A DNA stretch of 64,000 nucleotides from Labrys sp. KNU-23 (GCF_008330945.1 NZ_CP043488.1:1896501-1960500); one strand, 5' to 3'. Counted from the first letter of the stretch, positions 35,609-45,748 are shown. Made by a program: numbers and translations. The notes: generated from the sequence alone by a model not told the origin.

Positions 35609-36394
35609 TCATTCCGGCAGCACGATGCCGAGCTTGGCCATCACGCCGCCGTCGATCTTGAAATCGCTGCCCGTGATGAAACGGGCCTTGTCGCTGGCCA
35701 GGAATGCGACGGCCTCTGCGATCTCCCAGGGCTGGCCGATGCGTCCGATCGGATGGCCCTTGCCCCAGGCGGCGAGGGTGGCTTCCGCGGTCGAATCGCC
35801 CTTGTGGAGATCGGCGGCCCAGCGCAGCATCGGCGTGTCGACCGAAGCCGGGCACACGCTGTTGACGGTGATGTTCTCGCCGGCATGGTCGAGGGCCATC
35901 GCCCGTACCAGGGCGTTGATGCCGCCTTTGCTGGCGGTATAGGCGGCGACGGAGGTCTGCGACGCGAAGGCCTGCACCGAGGAGATCGCCACGATCGCAC
36001 CGCCGCCGCGCTGGCGCATGGCGGGAATGGCGTATTTGGCTGCCAGATAGATGCCCTTCAGATTGACATCGAGCACATCGTCCCAGACCTCTTCCGGCGT
36101 CTCGACCACCGTGCCGTAGCGCTGGATGCCGGCACAGCATACCAGGATGTCGACACCGCCGAAGACGGCCGCCGCCTCGGAAACGGCCGCCTGCATGTCC
36201 GCAGCCTTGCGAACGTCGCCCGTGAAGCCTCGGGCCTTTGGGCCAAGGCCGGGGAGTGCCGCCTCGATGGACGTCTTGTCATTGGCCACGATCAGCACGT
36301 CGGCGCCGCCCTGCGCAAAGCGCGTGGCGCAGGCGAGCCCCATGCCCAGGCTGCCACCGGTTACGATCACGGACTTGCCGGCAAAGTCACTCAT
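35609..36394 (-). CDS. SDR-family oxidoreductase
   Basis: A 261-residue short-chain dehydrogenase. The cofactor motif is TGGSLGMG, CCAG replaces the usual NNAG, and the catalytic residues are in ISSVQA and YTASKGG. The C-terminal FITGSDFKIDGG is usual. It converges with the esterase gene. No pathway context is visible, so the substrate is unknown. Confidence 0.85.
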   Translation of the reverse strand: MSDFAGKSVIVTGGSLGMGLACATRFAQGGADVLIVANDKTSIEAALPGLGPKARGFTGDVRKAADMQAAVSEAAAVFGGVDILVCCAGIQRYGTVVETPEEVWDDVLDVNLKGIYLAAKYAIPAMRQRGGGAIVAISSVQAFASQTSVAAYTASKGGINALVRAMALDHAGENITVNSVCPASVDTPMLRWAADLHKGDSTAEATLAAWGKGHPIGRIGQPWEIAEAVAFLASDKARFITGSDFKIDGGVMAKLGIVLPE

Positions 36395-36507
36395 GCATTC
36401 CCCCTTGCGTCCTCGGCCTTCGCCGGACTGACGCTTCCTTTTCTCTCGTTGAGCGTCTGTAGGAAGATTCTGCCGCCCTGTCCTGTTTTTTGAAAGCGCT
36501 CCAGGCT

Positions 36508-36602
36508 AATGCATTCGGCGATTTGCGGCATTGGCAAGAATCGCCAAGACGCCTCGAACCAAAAAACTTGGGCGTTCACGCATGAACGAGTTTTACTCGA
36601 GA
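36508..36602 (+). repeat. two-hairpin intergenic repeat, copy E (forward, degenerate)
   Basis: Order of parts is preserved: GGCGATTTGCGGC/AATCGCCAAGACGC, the core CGAACCAAAAAACTTG, then GCGTTCACGCATGAACG and TTTTACTCGA. Many positions differ from copies F and I, so this looks like an old copy. It lies in the 439-base gap before the RND adaptor; the rest of that gap holds an AT-rich promoter-like stretch near 36715-36755. Confidence 0.7.
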
Positions 36603-36833
36603 GGACGCCAGTCCTGTTGCAAAAATGTCCCATTTCAGGCAGGAGCGGCACTGGCCAACCGGTTTGTGCCGCAGCGGCCATTGATCTGCCATAATGGAGC
36701 TTCCAAAAAGGCAGTTCATTCTACTAAATTGTTTTCGTTTTTTTATTTTGATCCAGTTTGTCTCGTGGCGCCGCATCACTTGGATGGGGATGCCAAGCGC
36801 CGCAGCGGCTGGCATCTTGCGACAGGGCGCGTG

Positions 36834-38060
36834 ATGATAGCAGCAATTATACGGCGTTTTCTTCCTTCCACTCCAGCCGCCCAGCATCATCAGCTGCCAA
36901 TGCTCGCCCTTGCGGCTTTGCTTGGCTCGACCGCCATGGTGCCGGTCCTCGTCTCGCCGGCCGCGGCGCAGATGCCCAATGCAGGTCCTCCGGCCGTGGG
37001 TTTCATCGTCGCTGCCAAGATGCCGATCACCCAGACGCAGCAATTCATTGGCCGCGTCGAGGCGATCAACCGCGTCAGCGTAGTGGCGCGTGTCACCGCC
37101 CAGCTCGAGGAGACCCCGTTCACGGAAGGACGCGAGGTCAAGAAGGGCGAGGTGCTCTTCCGTCTGGAGCAGCCGCCCTACCAGGCCGCCCTCGATGTCA
37201 ACAAGGCCCTGGTCGCCCAGTATGAAGCGCAGCTTCGCAATGCGAAGCTGACGACCGAGCGCGCCCAGGCCCTGCTCAGGACGCCTGCAGGCCAGCAATC
37301 GACGGTCGACACGGCGATCGCCTCGCAGCAGGCCCTCGAAGCCCAGATCCTGGGGGCGAACGCCCAGTTGCGCACCTCGCAGATCAATCTCGATTATACC
37401 ACCATCGCCTCGCCCATCGACGGCAAGATCGGACGCTACGCCGTCACCACCGGCAACATTGTCGGGCCGACCACCGGAACCCTCGCCACCATCGTCAGCC
37501 AGGATCCGATGTATGTCACCTTCCCGGTGCCATCGCCCCAGTTCCTGGAGATGTCGAAATATTACGGCAGCCGCGGTGGTTTTGCCGCCGTGCGCATCAA
37601 GCTGAAACTGCCCGACGGCTCGACCTATGAGCAGGATGGCAAGCTCAATTATGTCGATCCGACCATCGCCAACGGCACCGATACGGTGACCCTGCGCGGC
37701 GAGATCGCCAACCCGACCATCTCCGGCGCCCAACCCGGTGAGATCAACCGCCGGCCGCTGATCGACGGCGAGTTCGTCACCGTCCTGCTCGAGGGCGTCG
37801 AGCCGATCCAGGTTCTGGGCATCCCGCGTGGTGCCGTACTGACCGACCAGCAGGGCAGCTATGTCTATGTCGTCGGCCCCGACAACGCGGTCGAGCAGCG
37901 CCGCGTTCAGCTCGGCCAGACGACACCGGCGACCGCCATGGTCTCGGCCGGCCTCAATGAAGGCGAGAAGGTGATCGTGGACGGCATCCAGAAGGTCCGT
38001 CCCGGCATCAAGGTCGCGCCCTCGCCGATCCCCGCCTCCAACAATGGGGCGGCCAAGTAA
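36834..38060 (+). CDS. RND efflux periplasmic adaptor (AcrA/MexE type)
   Basis: About 408 residues. The signal-like N-terminus ([26 protein letters not shown]) is followed by lipoyl, hairpin and beta-barrel parts ([45 protein letters not shown]). It joins the RND pump to an outer-membrane channel. ATG 36834 is preferred over GTG 36831. One base separates its TAA from the pump's ATG. Confidence 0.88.
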   Translation: MIAAIIRRFLPSTPAAQHHQLPMLALAALLGSTAMVPVLVSPAAAQMPNAGPPAVGFIVAAKMPITQTQQFIGRVEAINRVSVVARVTAQLEETPFTEGREVKKGEVLFRLEQPPYQAALDVNKALVAQYEAQLRNAKLTTERAQALLRTPAGQQSTVDTAIASQQALEAQILGANAQLRTSQINLDYTTIASPIDGKIGRYAVTTGNIVGPTTGTLATIVSQDPMYVTFPVPSPQFLEMSKYYGSRGGFAAVRIKLKLPDGSTYEQDGKLNYVDPTIANGTDTVTLRGEIANPTISGAQPGEINRRPLIDGEFVTVLLEGVEPIQVLGIPRGAVLTDQQGSYVYVVGPDNAVEQRRVQLGQTTPATAMVSAGLNEGEKVIVDGIQKVRPGIKVAPSPIPASNNGAAK

Positions 38061-38061
38061 G

Positions 38062-41000
38062 ATGTTTTCATCCGTCTTCATCGACCGGCCGCGTCTTGCC
38101 GTCGTCATCGCCATCGTCATCACCCTGGCGGGTGCGCTGGCGATGGGCTTCCTGCCCGTCGCCCAATATCCCGACCTGGTGCCGCCGCAGGTCCAGGTCA
38201 GCGCGACCTATCCGGGCGCCTCGGCCGCCGTGGTCGAATCCTCCGTGGCCCAGCCGCTGGAAGCCCAGATCATCGGCGTCGACAAGATGCTGTACATGCA
38301 GTCGAACAGCGGCAATGACGGCAGCTACGGCCTCACCGTCTCCTTCGCGCTCGGCTCGGATCCCGACATCGACACGGTGAACGTCAACAACCGCGTGCAG
38401 GCCGCGCTCGCCAAGCTGCCGGACACGGTGCGAACCCAGGGCGTGACGGTGCAGAAGCGTTCGTCCTCGATCCTGCAATTCGTGTTGTTCTCGTCGGACG
38501 ATCCCAAGCTCGATCCGCTCTTCATCACCAATTATCTGGCGATCAACGTGCTCGACCGGCTGTCGCGTACGCCCGGCGTCGGCCAGGCCAGCTTGTTCAG
38601 CCGCCAGAACTACTCCATGCGGATCTGGTTCGATACCCAGCGCATGACCAATCTGGGGCTGCAGCCCTCCGATATCGCCAGCGCGATCCAGGCGCAGAAT
38701 GTCCAGGCGCCGGTCGGGCGCATCGGCGCCCAGCCCGCGGCCGCGGACCAGCAATTGCAGCTCAACCTGCAGACGCAGGGTCGCCTGGCCACGCCCGAGC
38801 AGTTCGGCAATATCGTGGTGCGCGCCAATCCCGATGGCTCCGTGCTGCGCGTGCGCGACGTCGCCCGCGTCGAGATGGGAGCCCAGAATCTCGACCAGAC
38901 CTCTCGCCTGAATGGCAAACCGGCCGTCGCCGTCGCCATCTATCTGTCGCCCGGCGCCAATGCCGTCGCGACCTCGAAGGAAATCCAGAAGACCCTCGCG
39001 GAGGTTCAGAAGAACTTCCCCAAGGGGCTGTCCTCCACCATCGTCTATGACACCTCGACCTTCGTCTCCGACACCATCGGCGAGGTAATCCGGACGCTGA
39101 TCGAGGCCTTCATCCTGGTGGTGATCGTCGTCTTCCTGTTCCTGGGCAGCCTGCGGGCCACCATCATTCCGGCCATCGCCGTGCCCGTCAGCCTGGTCGG
39201 CACCTTCGCCGTCATGCTGGCGCTCGGCTATTCGGCCAATACGGTGTCGCTGCTGGCCCTGGTGCTTGCCATCGGCATCGTCGTCGACGACGCCATCGTC
39301 GTGGTCGAGAACGTCGAACGCGTGATGGAGGAAGAGCCGGAGCTGTCGCCGGTCGCCGCCACCAAGAAGGCGATGAGCCAGATCACCGCCCCGATCATCG
39401 CGATCACCCTGGTGCTGCTGTCGGTGTTCGTGCCGATCGCCTTCATCCCGGGCCTGACGGGCGAGCTCTTCCGCCAGTTCGCCGTCACCATCTCGGCCGC
39501 CATGCTGATCTCGGCCCTCAACGCCCTGACGCTGTCGCCCGCCCTGTGCGCCGTCTTCCTGCGCCACAGCAAGAAGCGCGGCATCATGGCCTGGGTGATG
39601 CGCCGGATCGACAATGTCCGCGACGGCTACGCCGCCGTGGTGACGAGGCTGGTGCGCGTCTCCGTGCTCAGCCTGGTCGCCGTCGCGGCCTTTGCGGTGG
39701 GCACCTATGTGCTCTCGCAGAAGACGCCGACCGGCTTCGTGCCGGAAGAAGACCAGGGCGCCTTCTTCATCGTTCTGCAATTGCCGGACGGCGCCTCTGT
39801 CAACCGGACCACCGCCGTGGTGGAGCAGGTCGAAGGCATCCTCAAGCAGATGCCGCAGATCCAGGACAATTTGGCAATCGTCGGCTTCTCCTTCCTCGAT
39901 GGTGGCGCCCAGTCGAACAGCGCCTTCATGGTGGCGCGCCTGAAGCCGTTCGAGGACCGCAAGAAGGCGGCAGACTCGGCCCAGACGCTGATCGGCAAGG
40001 TCTTCGGCGCGACGCAGTCGATCAACACCGCCCAGGTGCTCGCGCTCAACGTGCCGCCGATCATCGGCCTGTCCACCACCGGTGGCTTCCAGTACATGCT
40101 GGAGAACCTGGAAGGTGCCGAACCGGTCGCCATGGCCGGCGTCGCGCAAGGCCTGATCGCAGCCGCGAACCAGGATCCGAAATTGTCGCGCGTGTTCACC
40201 ACCTTCAGCGCGAACAATCCCTCGATCTTCCTCGATATCGATCGTGACAAGGCGCAGGCCTTGGGGCTGCAGATGTCGGATGTGTTCGCTACACTGCAGG
40301 CGACGCTGGGCTCGGCCTATATCAATGACTTCAACCTTTATGGCCGCACCTGGCAGGTCAACATCCAGGGCGAGATCGGCGATCGCAACGATACCGAGGC
40401 GTTGTGGAAGATCTATATCCGCAACAACAAGAACGAGATGGTGCCGCTGCGCTCCATCACCTCGATCTCGACCCAACTCGGGCCGCAGACGATCGCGCGC
40501 TACAACAATTATCGCGCCGTGAGCGTCAACGGTTCACCCAAGCCCGGTATTTCCTCGGGCGATGCCATGACGGCGATGGCCGATGTCTCGGCCAAGACCC
40601 TGCCACCCGGATACGGCTTCGAGTGGACCGGCACCTCCTACCAGGAAAGCCAGGCCTCCGGCCAGACGGGCATCATTCTCGGCCTCGCCGTGCTGTTCGC
40701 CTTCCTCTTCCTGGTGGCTCTCTATGAGAGCTGGGTGATTCCGATACCGGTGTTGCTGTCCGTGGTGGTGGCGGTGTTCACCTCCTTCCTCGGCATTCTG
40801 TTCATCCCGCAATTCCTGGCCTGGGTCGGCTCGATAACGGGCATGCCCATCGCCTCGCTGTCCCTCGACGTCTACGCCCAGATCGGTCTGGTGGTGCTGA
40901 TCGCGCTCGCCGCCAAGAACGGCATCCTGATCGTCGAGTTCGCCAAGGAGCAGCGCGAAGCCGGTATGCCGATCCAGGAGGCCGCCATTCTCGGGGCCAA

Positions 41001-41256
41001 GATGCGGTTCCGTGCGGTGATGATGACGTCGATCGCCTTCATCCTCGGCCTGGTGCCGCTGGTGATTGCCACCGGCGCCGCCATGGTCAGCCGCCGCGCC
41101 GTCGGCACCGCCGTGTTCGGCGGCATGCTGGGCGCCTCGATCCTCGGCATCTTCCTGATTCCGATGCTCTACGTCTTCTTCCAGGGCTCGCGCGAATGGG
41201 TGAAGGCCCGCTTCGGCGGCAAGACCCATGCGGCGGAGGACACACCCGCCCATTGA
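38062..41256 (+). CDS. RND multidrug efflux permease (AcrB/MexF type, HAE1)
   Basis: A 1064-residue inner-membrane proton antiporter. Typical wording is [19 protein letters not shown] at the start, [15 protein letters not shown], and the transmembrane proton-relay region [20 protein letters not shown]. It exports drugs or toxic metabolites. It is encoded directly after its adaptor, with a perfect terminator behind it. No OprM/TolC gene and no local TetR regulator are present. Confidence 0.93.
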   Translation: MFSSVFIDRPRLAVVIAIVITLAGALAMGFLPVAQYPDLVPPQVQVSATYPGASAAVVESSVAQPLEAQIIGVDKMLYMQSNSGNDGSYGLTVSFALGSDPDIDTVNVNNRVQAALAKLPDTVRTQGVTVQKRSSSILQFVLFSSDDPKLDPLFITNYLAINVLDRLSRTPGVGQASLFSRQNYSMRIWFDTQRMTNLGLQPSDIASAIQAQNVQAPVGRIGAQPAAADQQLQLNLQTQGRLATPEQFGNIVVRANPDGSVLRVRDVARVEMGAQNLDQTSRLNGKPAVAVAIYLSPGANAVATSKEIQKTLAEVQKNFPKGLSSTIVYDTSTFVSDTIGEVIRTLIEAFILVVIVVFLFLGSLRATIIPAIAVPVSLVGTFAVMLALGYSANTVSLLALVLAIGIVVDDAIVVVENVERVMEEEPELSPVAATKKAMSQITAPIIAITLVLLSVFVPIAFIPGLTGELFRQFAVTISAAMLISALNALTLSPALCAVFLRHSKKRGIMAWVMRRIDNVRDGYAAVVTRLVRVSVLSLVAVAAFAVGTYVLSQKTPTGFVPEEDQGAFFIVLQLPDGASVNRTTAVVEQVEGILKQMPQIQDNLAIVGFSFLDGGAQSNSAFMVARLKPFEDRKKAADSAQTLIGKVFGATQSINTAQVLALNVPPIIGLSTTGGFQYMLENLEGAEPVAMAGVAQGLIAAANQDPKLSRVFTTFSANNPSIFLDIDRDKAQALGLQMSDVFATLQATLGSAYINDFNLYGRTWQVNIQGEIGDRNDTEALWKIYIRNNKNEMVPLRSITSISTQLGPQTIARYNNYRAVSVNGSPKPGISSGDAMTAMADVSAKTLPPGYGFEWTGTSYQESQASGQTGIILGLAVLFAFLFLVALYESWVIPIPVLLSVVVAVFTSFLGILFIPQFLAWVGSITGMPIASLSLDVYAQIGLVVLIALAAKNGILIVEFAKEQREAGMPIQEAAILGAKMRFRAVMMTSIAFILGLVPLVIATGAAMVSRRAVGTAVFGGMLGASILGIFLIPMLYVFFQGSREWVKARFGGKTHAAEDTPAH

Positions 41257-41287
41257 GCTGGCAGGCTCTTCCGCAGCGACACACGAC

Positions 41288-41316
41288 CCCCGCCACGGCA
41301 ACGTGGCGGGGTTTTT
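41288..41316 (+). terminator. Rho-independent terminator of the RND operon
   Basis: CCCCGCCACG (41288-41297), GCAA tetraloop, CGTGGCGGGG (41302-41311), TTTTT (41312-41316). Perfect 10-bp stem with a stable GNRA loop and T-run. Confidence 0.95.
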
Positions 41317-41389
41317 CGTGTCTGGGCAGGCAACCGAAAGAACTACGCTACCAGTTTGCCGATCACCTCACCTTATTGCAGGATACGAT

Positions 41390-41574
41390 CTAATACTTTT
41401 GATTTAATTAAATATTTTTAATGTTCTAAAAAGAGTAGCTTTCCCGGAATTGTTCTCGGAAGCCGCACATGAACTCGAAGCTTCAATCTTGACCACCGAC
41501 TGAATCATTCTGTAAACGAACATGGAGCCGCGATTATTCGATAATTATTTCAATCATACTGGATCACCGGCAGC
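41390..41574. other. AT-rich leader region before the FemAB-like gene
   Basis: Conspicuously AT-rich DNA (for example TTTGATTTAATTAAATATTT around 41399-41418) in an otherwise GC-rich window. No gene is seen. It is the probable promoter of the following gene and the left edge of a stretch with foreign-looking composition. Confidence 0.55.
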
Positions 41575-42528
41575 GTGTTGGAAAAAGCGACGTCAAACAT
41601 CATTGTCGATCCCTTGATCCCCACGGTCTTCCATGAAGACTGGTGGTTGAACGCGGCTACGCAGGGGAAAGTCGAGTTCGTGGAGCATGAAGAGGGCGGG
41701 CATACCGTCGGACGCCTGCCCTATGTCCTGGAATCGCGCCTCGGCCTGCAGAGCGCCAACATGCCCCCGATGACGCATTTCCTCGGCCCCGGCCTCGTCG
41801 AGCCCAGAGGGTCGAAACCCAACCGTCTGCTGAAGACCCAGGCGATCATCCGCGAACTCTTGCGTAAACTTCCCGCAATCGCTTCCTTCCGCCAGAAAAT
41901 GCATGCAGGCATTTCCGACGCGCTTGCCTTCCAGGCCGAGAATTACGAGGTCTCGGTGCAATTTACCTTCGAGATCGAGCCGGCAGAACGCCAACAGCTT
42001 TGGGGCGGCATGCGCGACAAGACGCGCAATGTGATCCGTCGCGCCGAGGAGCATCACCTCGTATCGCAGACGATGGATCCGGAGGAATTCTTCCGCTTCG
42101 CCAGCGCCAATCTGGAAGCGCGCAACGAGAGCGCCAATGTCGACTTCGCAGCCTGCCAGGCCGTGACTGCAGCCAGCCTGCAGCGCAAGCGCGGCCATTT
42201 CCTGGTGGCCCGGGACGGCGGCGTGCCCAAGGCCGCCATCTTCTGCGCCTGGGACAGCAAGGCTTATTACTACCTGCTGTCGAGCCGGTCGGTCGACAGT
42301 GCCAACGGCACCATTCCTCTCCTGCTCTGGCACGGTATCCAGGAGGCGGTCGCGCGGGGACTGACCTTCGACTTCGACGGCGTGGTCAATTCAGGCTCGC
42401 TTCTGCTCTTCTCCGGCTTCGGCGGCACCGTGAGCCCCCGCTATATCGTCACCAAATCGACACCGCTCTATCGCACCTTGCGCGAGATCCGCCGCTTCAA
42501 TCCCGAAGTGTACAACCCGTTCTGCTGA
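41575..42528 (+). CDS. GNAT/FemAB-like acyl- or aminoacyltransferase family protein
   Basis: A 317-residue protein. The FemAB/BioF2-type GNAT pattern is visible: VFHEDWWLNAA at the start, MRDKTRNVIRRAEEHHLV (the usual KxRxxIRRA helix), and a second half with HFLVARDGGVPKAAIF and FDFDGVVNSG. Such proteins transfer amino-acid or acyl groups to cell-wall or exopolysaccharide precursors. The GTG start at 41575 has only a weak GGA upstream. Acceptor unknown. Confidence 0.7.
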   Translation: MLEKATSNIIVDPLIPTVFHEDWWLNAATQGKVEFVEHEEGGHTVGRLPYVLESRLGLQSANMPPMTHFLGPGLVEPRGSKPNRLLKTQAIIRELLRKLPAIASFRQKMHAGISDALAFQAENYEVSVQFTFEIEPAERQQLWGGMRDKTRNVIRRAEEHHLVSQTMDPEEFFRFASANLEARNESANVDFAACQAVTAASLQRKRGHFLVARDGGVPKAAIFCAWDSKAYYYLLSSRSVDSANGTIPLLLWHGIQEAVARGLTFDFDGVVNSGSLLLFSGFGGTVSPRYIVTKSTPLYRTLREIRRFNPEVYNPFC

Positions 42529-42658
42529 TACATGCGTGGCCCACGCTCACCGCGGCGGTCCCCAGACCGGAAGACATGACAGTAGAGTGAGCGGATCGGT
42601 GCCTTGCGGGCAGGAAGGGCGACGGCGGCCCGGCAGATCTGGCCAGGACGGCATCGAC

Positions 42659-42699
42659 AAAAGAAAACGGAGGAATGAGCCTGCAACTCCATTCCTCCG
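42659..42699 (-). terminator. minus-strand terminator-like hairpin
   Basis: CGGAGGAATG (42668-42677) and CATTCCTCCG (42690-42699) make a perfect 10-bp stem. On the minus strand it is followed by TTTTCTTTT, the form of an intrinsic terminator. No minus-strand protein gene ends here, which points to an unannotated transcript. Confidence 0.65.
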
Positions 42700-42877
42700 G
42701 TCCTGAATTCATCAACGTCGAGTTCTCACAGGTGAGATCTACACTTGGATGCTACGTGAAGCATCGCCCGGCAGAAGAACACCCACAACCCCGCAACGTA
42801 GTCGCTAGCCTTCGGCGCCCTTGCTAGCTTGGGTAGGATCTTACGGCAAGAAGCCCACAAGTCTACCCGTCAAAAAT
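42700..42877 (+). ncRNA. candidate structured RNA, strand uncertain
   Basis: A gene-free stretch bounded by two terminator-like hairpins. Inside are GATGCT/AGCATC (about 42749-42766), GCTAGC/GCTAGC (about 42804-42828) and a long-range helix between GTGAGATCTAC (about 42732) and GTAGGATCTTAC (about 42834). That helix contains a G-U pair only if the plus strand is the RNA. I cannot assign a family. The minus strand also has a 44-codon open frame (42726-42860), so a small gene there is an alternative. Confidence 0.3.
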
Positions 42878-42915
42878 GCCGGGGTCTTTCCGGGAACATT
42901 CCTCCCGGCGTTTTT
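42878..42915 (+). terminator. terminator-like hairpin flanked by A- and T-runs
   Basis: GCCGGG (42878-42883) pairs with CCCGGC (42904-42909), enclosing an inner CCGGGAA-type loop, then GTTTTT. The left flank is CAAAAAT, so the minus strand also ends in a T-run and the site may work both ways. Confidence 0.65.
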
Positions 42916-43184
42916 CGTTCAAAATTTTCCGTTTAATCTCAACAAGATAGAATAGACGAGCGATTCCAGTTCCGACGCCCCTTCAAATCCATCCTCCACG
43001 CCACGCTCTTCCATCACATTCTTGCATGCGACAGCATAGGCAAACGAGATCGCAAGCACAGCATCCGGAATTTATGGATAGGGCGAGCGTTTCTTCATTT
43101 CGCCTTTGCATAAATTGAACAACCATGTAGAGAATATGGCAAAAATAGGGCCTTCATAGATTGAGTTGGCCAAACACCGCCCAG

Positions 43185-44246
43185 ATGGAAACAATGACGG
43201 ATAATTGTTCTGCGATTGCCTATATCGATACGGAATACAAAAATCCGCTGCGTGACAGAATTACCCGAATCGAAGGGTGGGTGTCATCGCATCAGCCGAT
43301 CGATTCACTTTCGGTCTTCGTCAACCGGCAGCAGCTCGGTCATGTCGATACCTGCGAGCGGCCTGACGTTCCCGCCGCAACCAACCGCCCGCATGCGCTG
43401 GGCTGGAACGTCTTTTTCGAACCCCGGAAACATCTGATCGGCGAGCTCGGCAGCATTCTGATCGAGGTCGCGGTCAATGGCAGCGTGGTTCAGCGTCGCT
43501 ATCATCGCTATGAGCCCCGCCCCAATTCGGCGCGGCCGGCCATTTATTTCATGCATATCCCCAAGACTGCGGGAAGCAGCACCCGGCGAGCCCTGCAGAG
43601 TGATCCCGATATCTATCTGCTGGAGGTCTATCACCAATATCCGTGCCTGCATGAAGAGCAGTTCGCCACTTTCACCGATGGCGCCCTCGATGATGTCGAT
43701 ATCGTATTCGGCCACTACATGTATGGCCTTCACAGGCATTCCGGCAGAGCACACCGATATGTCTCGATCGTGAGGGATCCGGTCGATCATGCCATCTCAT
43801 GTTACCTCTACATGAAGTATGTCATCAAGGATGAGAGGATCGTCGCCTGCTCGTCGATCTTCGATGCATTCGCCAATATCGACGACGTGACATTCGATAA
43901 TTACACCACGCGATACCTGGCTGGATACGCTGACCAGCCGAAAGTCGGCCCGGCACAGTTCGAGATGGCACTGAAAAATGTCGACAACGACTTTGCCTTT
44001 ATCGGTACGGTCGAAAACTACAAGCAAAGCCTGGAGGCCATCAGCTTCTACCTCGGCAAGGAGTTGCCGCATCACATCGACAACGTCACGCCGGCGTCGG
44101 ATGAGATGGCGGCTCTCGACAAAAGCGAAGTCGCCGAGCGCCTGCAGCCGCGACTGGTCCATGACCTGAAGCTTTACCAGGCGATATGCCAGAGATTTCC
44201 GGGCAATTATTTCTTCCAGGCGACGGCGCAATCCCACGCCGGATAG
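43185..44246 (+). CDS. sulfotransferase-family protein
   Basis: About 353 residues. The PAPS-binding 5' loop is HIPKTAGSSTRRAL and the 3' phosphate motif is SIVRDPVDHAISCYLYM, both of the carbohydrate (heparan 2-O type) sulfotransferase family. An extra N-terminal domain of about 110 residues (ITRIEGWVSSHQPIDSLSVFVN) looks like a beta-rich module. It probably sulfates a surface polysaccharide or glycolipid. ATG 43185 is chosen; 43194 and TTG 43161 are alternatives. The gap from 42916 to 43184 shows no gene. Confidence 0.8.
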   Translation: METMTDNCSAIAYIDTEYKNPLRDRITRIEGWVSSHQPIDSLSVFVNRQQLGHVDTCERPDVPAATNRPHALGWNVFFEPRKHLIGELGSILIEVAVNGSVVQRRYHRYEPRPNSARPAIYFMHIPKTAGSSTRRALQSDPDIYLLEVYHQYPCLHEEQFATFTDGALDDVDIVFGHYMYGLHRHSGRAHRYVSIVRDPVDHAISCYLYMKYVIKDERIVACSSIFDAFANIDDVTFDNYTTRYLAGYADQPKVGPAQFEMALKNVDNDFAFIGTVENYKQSLEAISFYLGKELPHHIDNVTPASDEMAALDKSEVAERLQPRLVHDLKLYQAICQRFPGNYFFQATAQSHAG

Positions 44247-44358
44247 GCCGATCGGGGATGGTCGTCCGGGCGAGGCCGCCTATCGGCTCGCGCCGACTTG
44301 ACGCCCCCCGGCGTCCGGTTCAGGTTCCCTGTCACGTTGCGAAAATGAAGGACTTTCC

Positions 44359-44568
44359 ATGCGCACGAAACTGATTCTGGCCGCGATGGCAGCCAGCCTG
44401 GCAATCGGGCTGAGTGCCTGCGCCTCGGAGCGCGGCATCCCCTATAGCGCCACCGATTGCGCCCGCGCCGGCCGGCTGCCCAAGCACTGGACGCCGAGCG
44501 CCGGCAACTGGTGCCAGCATTTCAAGCCGAGATGGCAGTCGAGCCATCATTGGCGCAAGCCGGCCTGA
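44359..44568 (+). CDS. small lipoprotein of unknown function
   Basis: A 69-residue protein with a lipoprotein signal: basic MRTK, hydrophobic LILAAMAASLAIG, and the lipobox LSAC placing Cys near residue 21. The mature part of about 49 residues is rich in Trp and His (PKHWTPSAGNWCQHFKPRW). GAAGGAC lies before the ATG. Probably anchored to the envelope; no family recognised. The region from 44569 to 44868 shows no convincing gene, only a GCGCGCC/GGCGCGC palindrome near 44670. Confidence 0.65.
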   Translation: MRTKLILAAMAASLAIGLSACASERGIPYSATDCARAGRLPKHWTPSAGNWCQHFKPRWQSSHHWRKPA

Positions 44569-44868
44569 GCCCGGCGGCTTGCTTCCGGCAGCGCCGTTCG
44601 GTCCACCGCGATTTCGCTAAAAGCGCCGACGCTCTCTGCAAGCCCTGCAGCCTTCGTCCTGAGGAATAGCGCGCCGGCGGCGCGCCGAAGGCCCGCCGGA
44701 GCATCGCCATAGAAATTGCCGCGGCTCCCGAGGAAGCTGCGGCGTTCGACACATGGCTGATCCACGGCTGGATATGGAACCGCACGAAGCGATTTGGGCA
44801 AGAAAGCCTGCCACTCCTCGCCCGCAGTTACGCATGGACCGATAGGACGAGTTGGCATGCAGTCACCC

Positions 44869-44972
44869 TAAAGCGTTTTGTGATTTGAATGAACCATTTC
44901 AAATCGCAAAGACGCGTCGAACCAAAGAGTTAGAGCAAATGAGCGTTCACGCCTGAACGCACTTTGCTCTAA
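44869..44972 (+). repeat. two-hairpin intergenic repeat, copy F (forward, near-consensus)
   Basis: CTAAAGCGTTTTGTGATTTG paired with AAATCGCAAAGACGC, core CGAACCAAAGAGTTAGAGCA, then GCGTTCACGCCTGAACGC and TTTGCTCTAA. It ends four bases before the stop codon of the chorismate mutase gene. Confidence 0.9.
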
Positions 44973-44975
44973 GAC

Positions 44976-45539
44976 CTACTTCGCCAGCCGTATCGCCAGC
45001 AATGCGCTGAACAATTGCTGCTTGTCCGCTTCCTTCAGATTGTGCTCGTGAACGGCCTTGAAGAAGTTGGGTCGCTCACTCGGCGTGAACGGTCCGCTTT
45101 TGAGGTCTTGCGCCACCTGCTGCAGGATATCCTTGCTCAACTGGGCGATATCCTGGCGCACCCTGTCGAGCGAACGTGGCTGCCAGCCCGCCTCCGGCTG
45201 CGCAAGCCAGTCCGCCAGATAGCGATATTCGACGGCCTTGGCGGCATTGATCTGGGCAACGATAAAGGGCCCCACGGTGCCCGGATCCAATCCCAGTTTC
45301 TCAGCCTCGGACTTGGCGCTCTCCAGTACCTTGGCTTCCTGCGCCAGGTCTTCGATCGGCAGATGATTTTGTGCCTTATACCCGGCGACGTCCTTCATAT
45401 AGGACAGACGATGGCTGACCTTTTCCGCCAAGGGCGTGATCTCGGCGGCAAAAGAAGGCGTCTGAGCCGCCAAGAACAGGCTCGCAAACAGCAATGGCAA
45501 CAGCCCCACCATTGCCTGGTTCAATCGAATAAGCACCAT
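44976..45539 (-). CDS. exported chorismate mutase (AroQ gamma class)
   Basis: A 187-residue protein with a signal peptide (GLLPLLFASLFLAAQ...SFAAE). The mature helical domain has the AroQ-gamma pattern: VSHRLSYMKDVAGYKAQNHLPIEDLAQE, then AAKAVEYRYLADWL. It converts chorismate to prephenate, but in the periplasm or outside the cell, as with secreted chorismate mutases of pathogens and symbionts. ATG 45539 is chosen for the signal peptide. No other aromatic-amino-acid gene is near. Confidence 0.85.
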   Translation of the reverse strand: MVLIRLNQAMVGLLPLLFASLFLAAQTPSFAAEITPLAEKVSHRLSYMKDVAGYKAQNHLPIEDLAQEAKVLESAKSEAEKLGLDPGTVGPFIVAQINAAKAVEYRYLADWLAQPEAGWQPRSLDRVRQDIAQLSKDILQQVAQDLKSGPFTPSERPNFFKAVHEHNLKEADKQQLFSALLAIRLAK

Positions 45540-45748
45540 GTTCAATCCAGGATCCTCATTGGTGATTGAAGTTGACCGTCTGAATGGCGTGCGACCTTTC
45601 CACACGATCGCGGAGGCGAATTCATGGATCACGCGAAGCGCTTTCGCCCTCTGCCGGCGCGAGACGCCATGATCCTTCTTGCTCCATGGGCATCGAGCCG
45701 ACACTATTTCTGCTTTCATGCCACGATTGAGGGAATCGGAAAACCGCG

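Noticed and set aside
38068-40476. 802-codon minus-strand frame opposite the RND pump
   Set aside because: His/Asp/Gly-rich shadow of a strongly coding gene.
44547-44858. 103-codon minus-strand frame between the lipoprotein gene and repeat F
   Set aside because: No recognisable domain, no good ribosome-binding site, and it overlaps the end of the lipoprotein gene; too weak to call.
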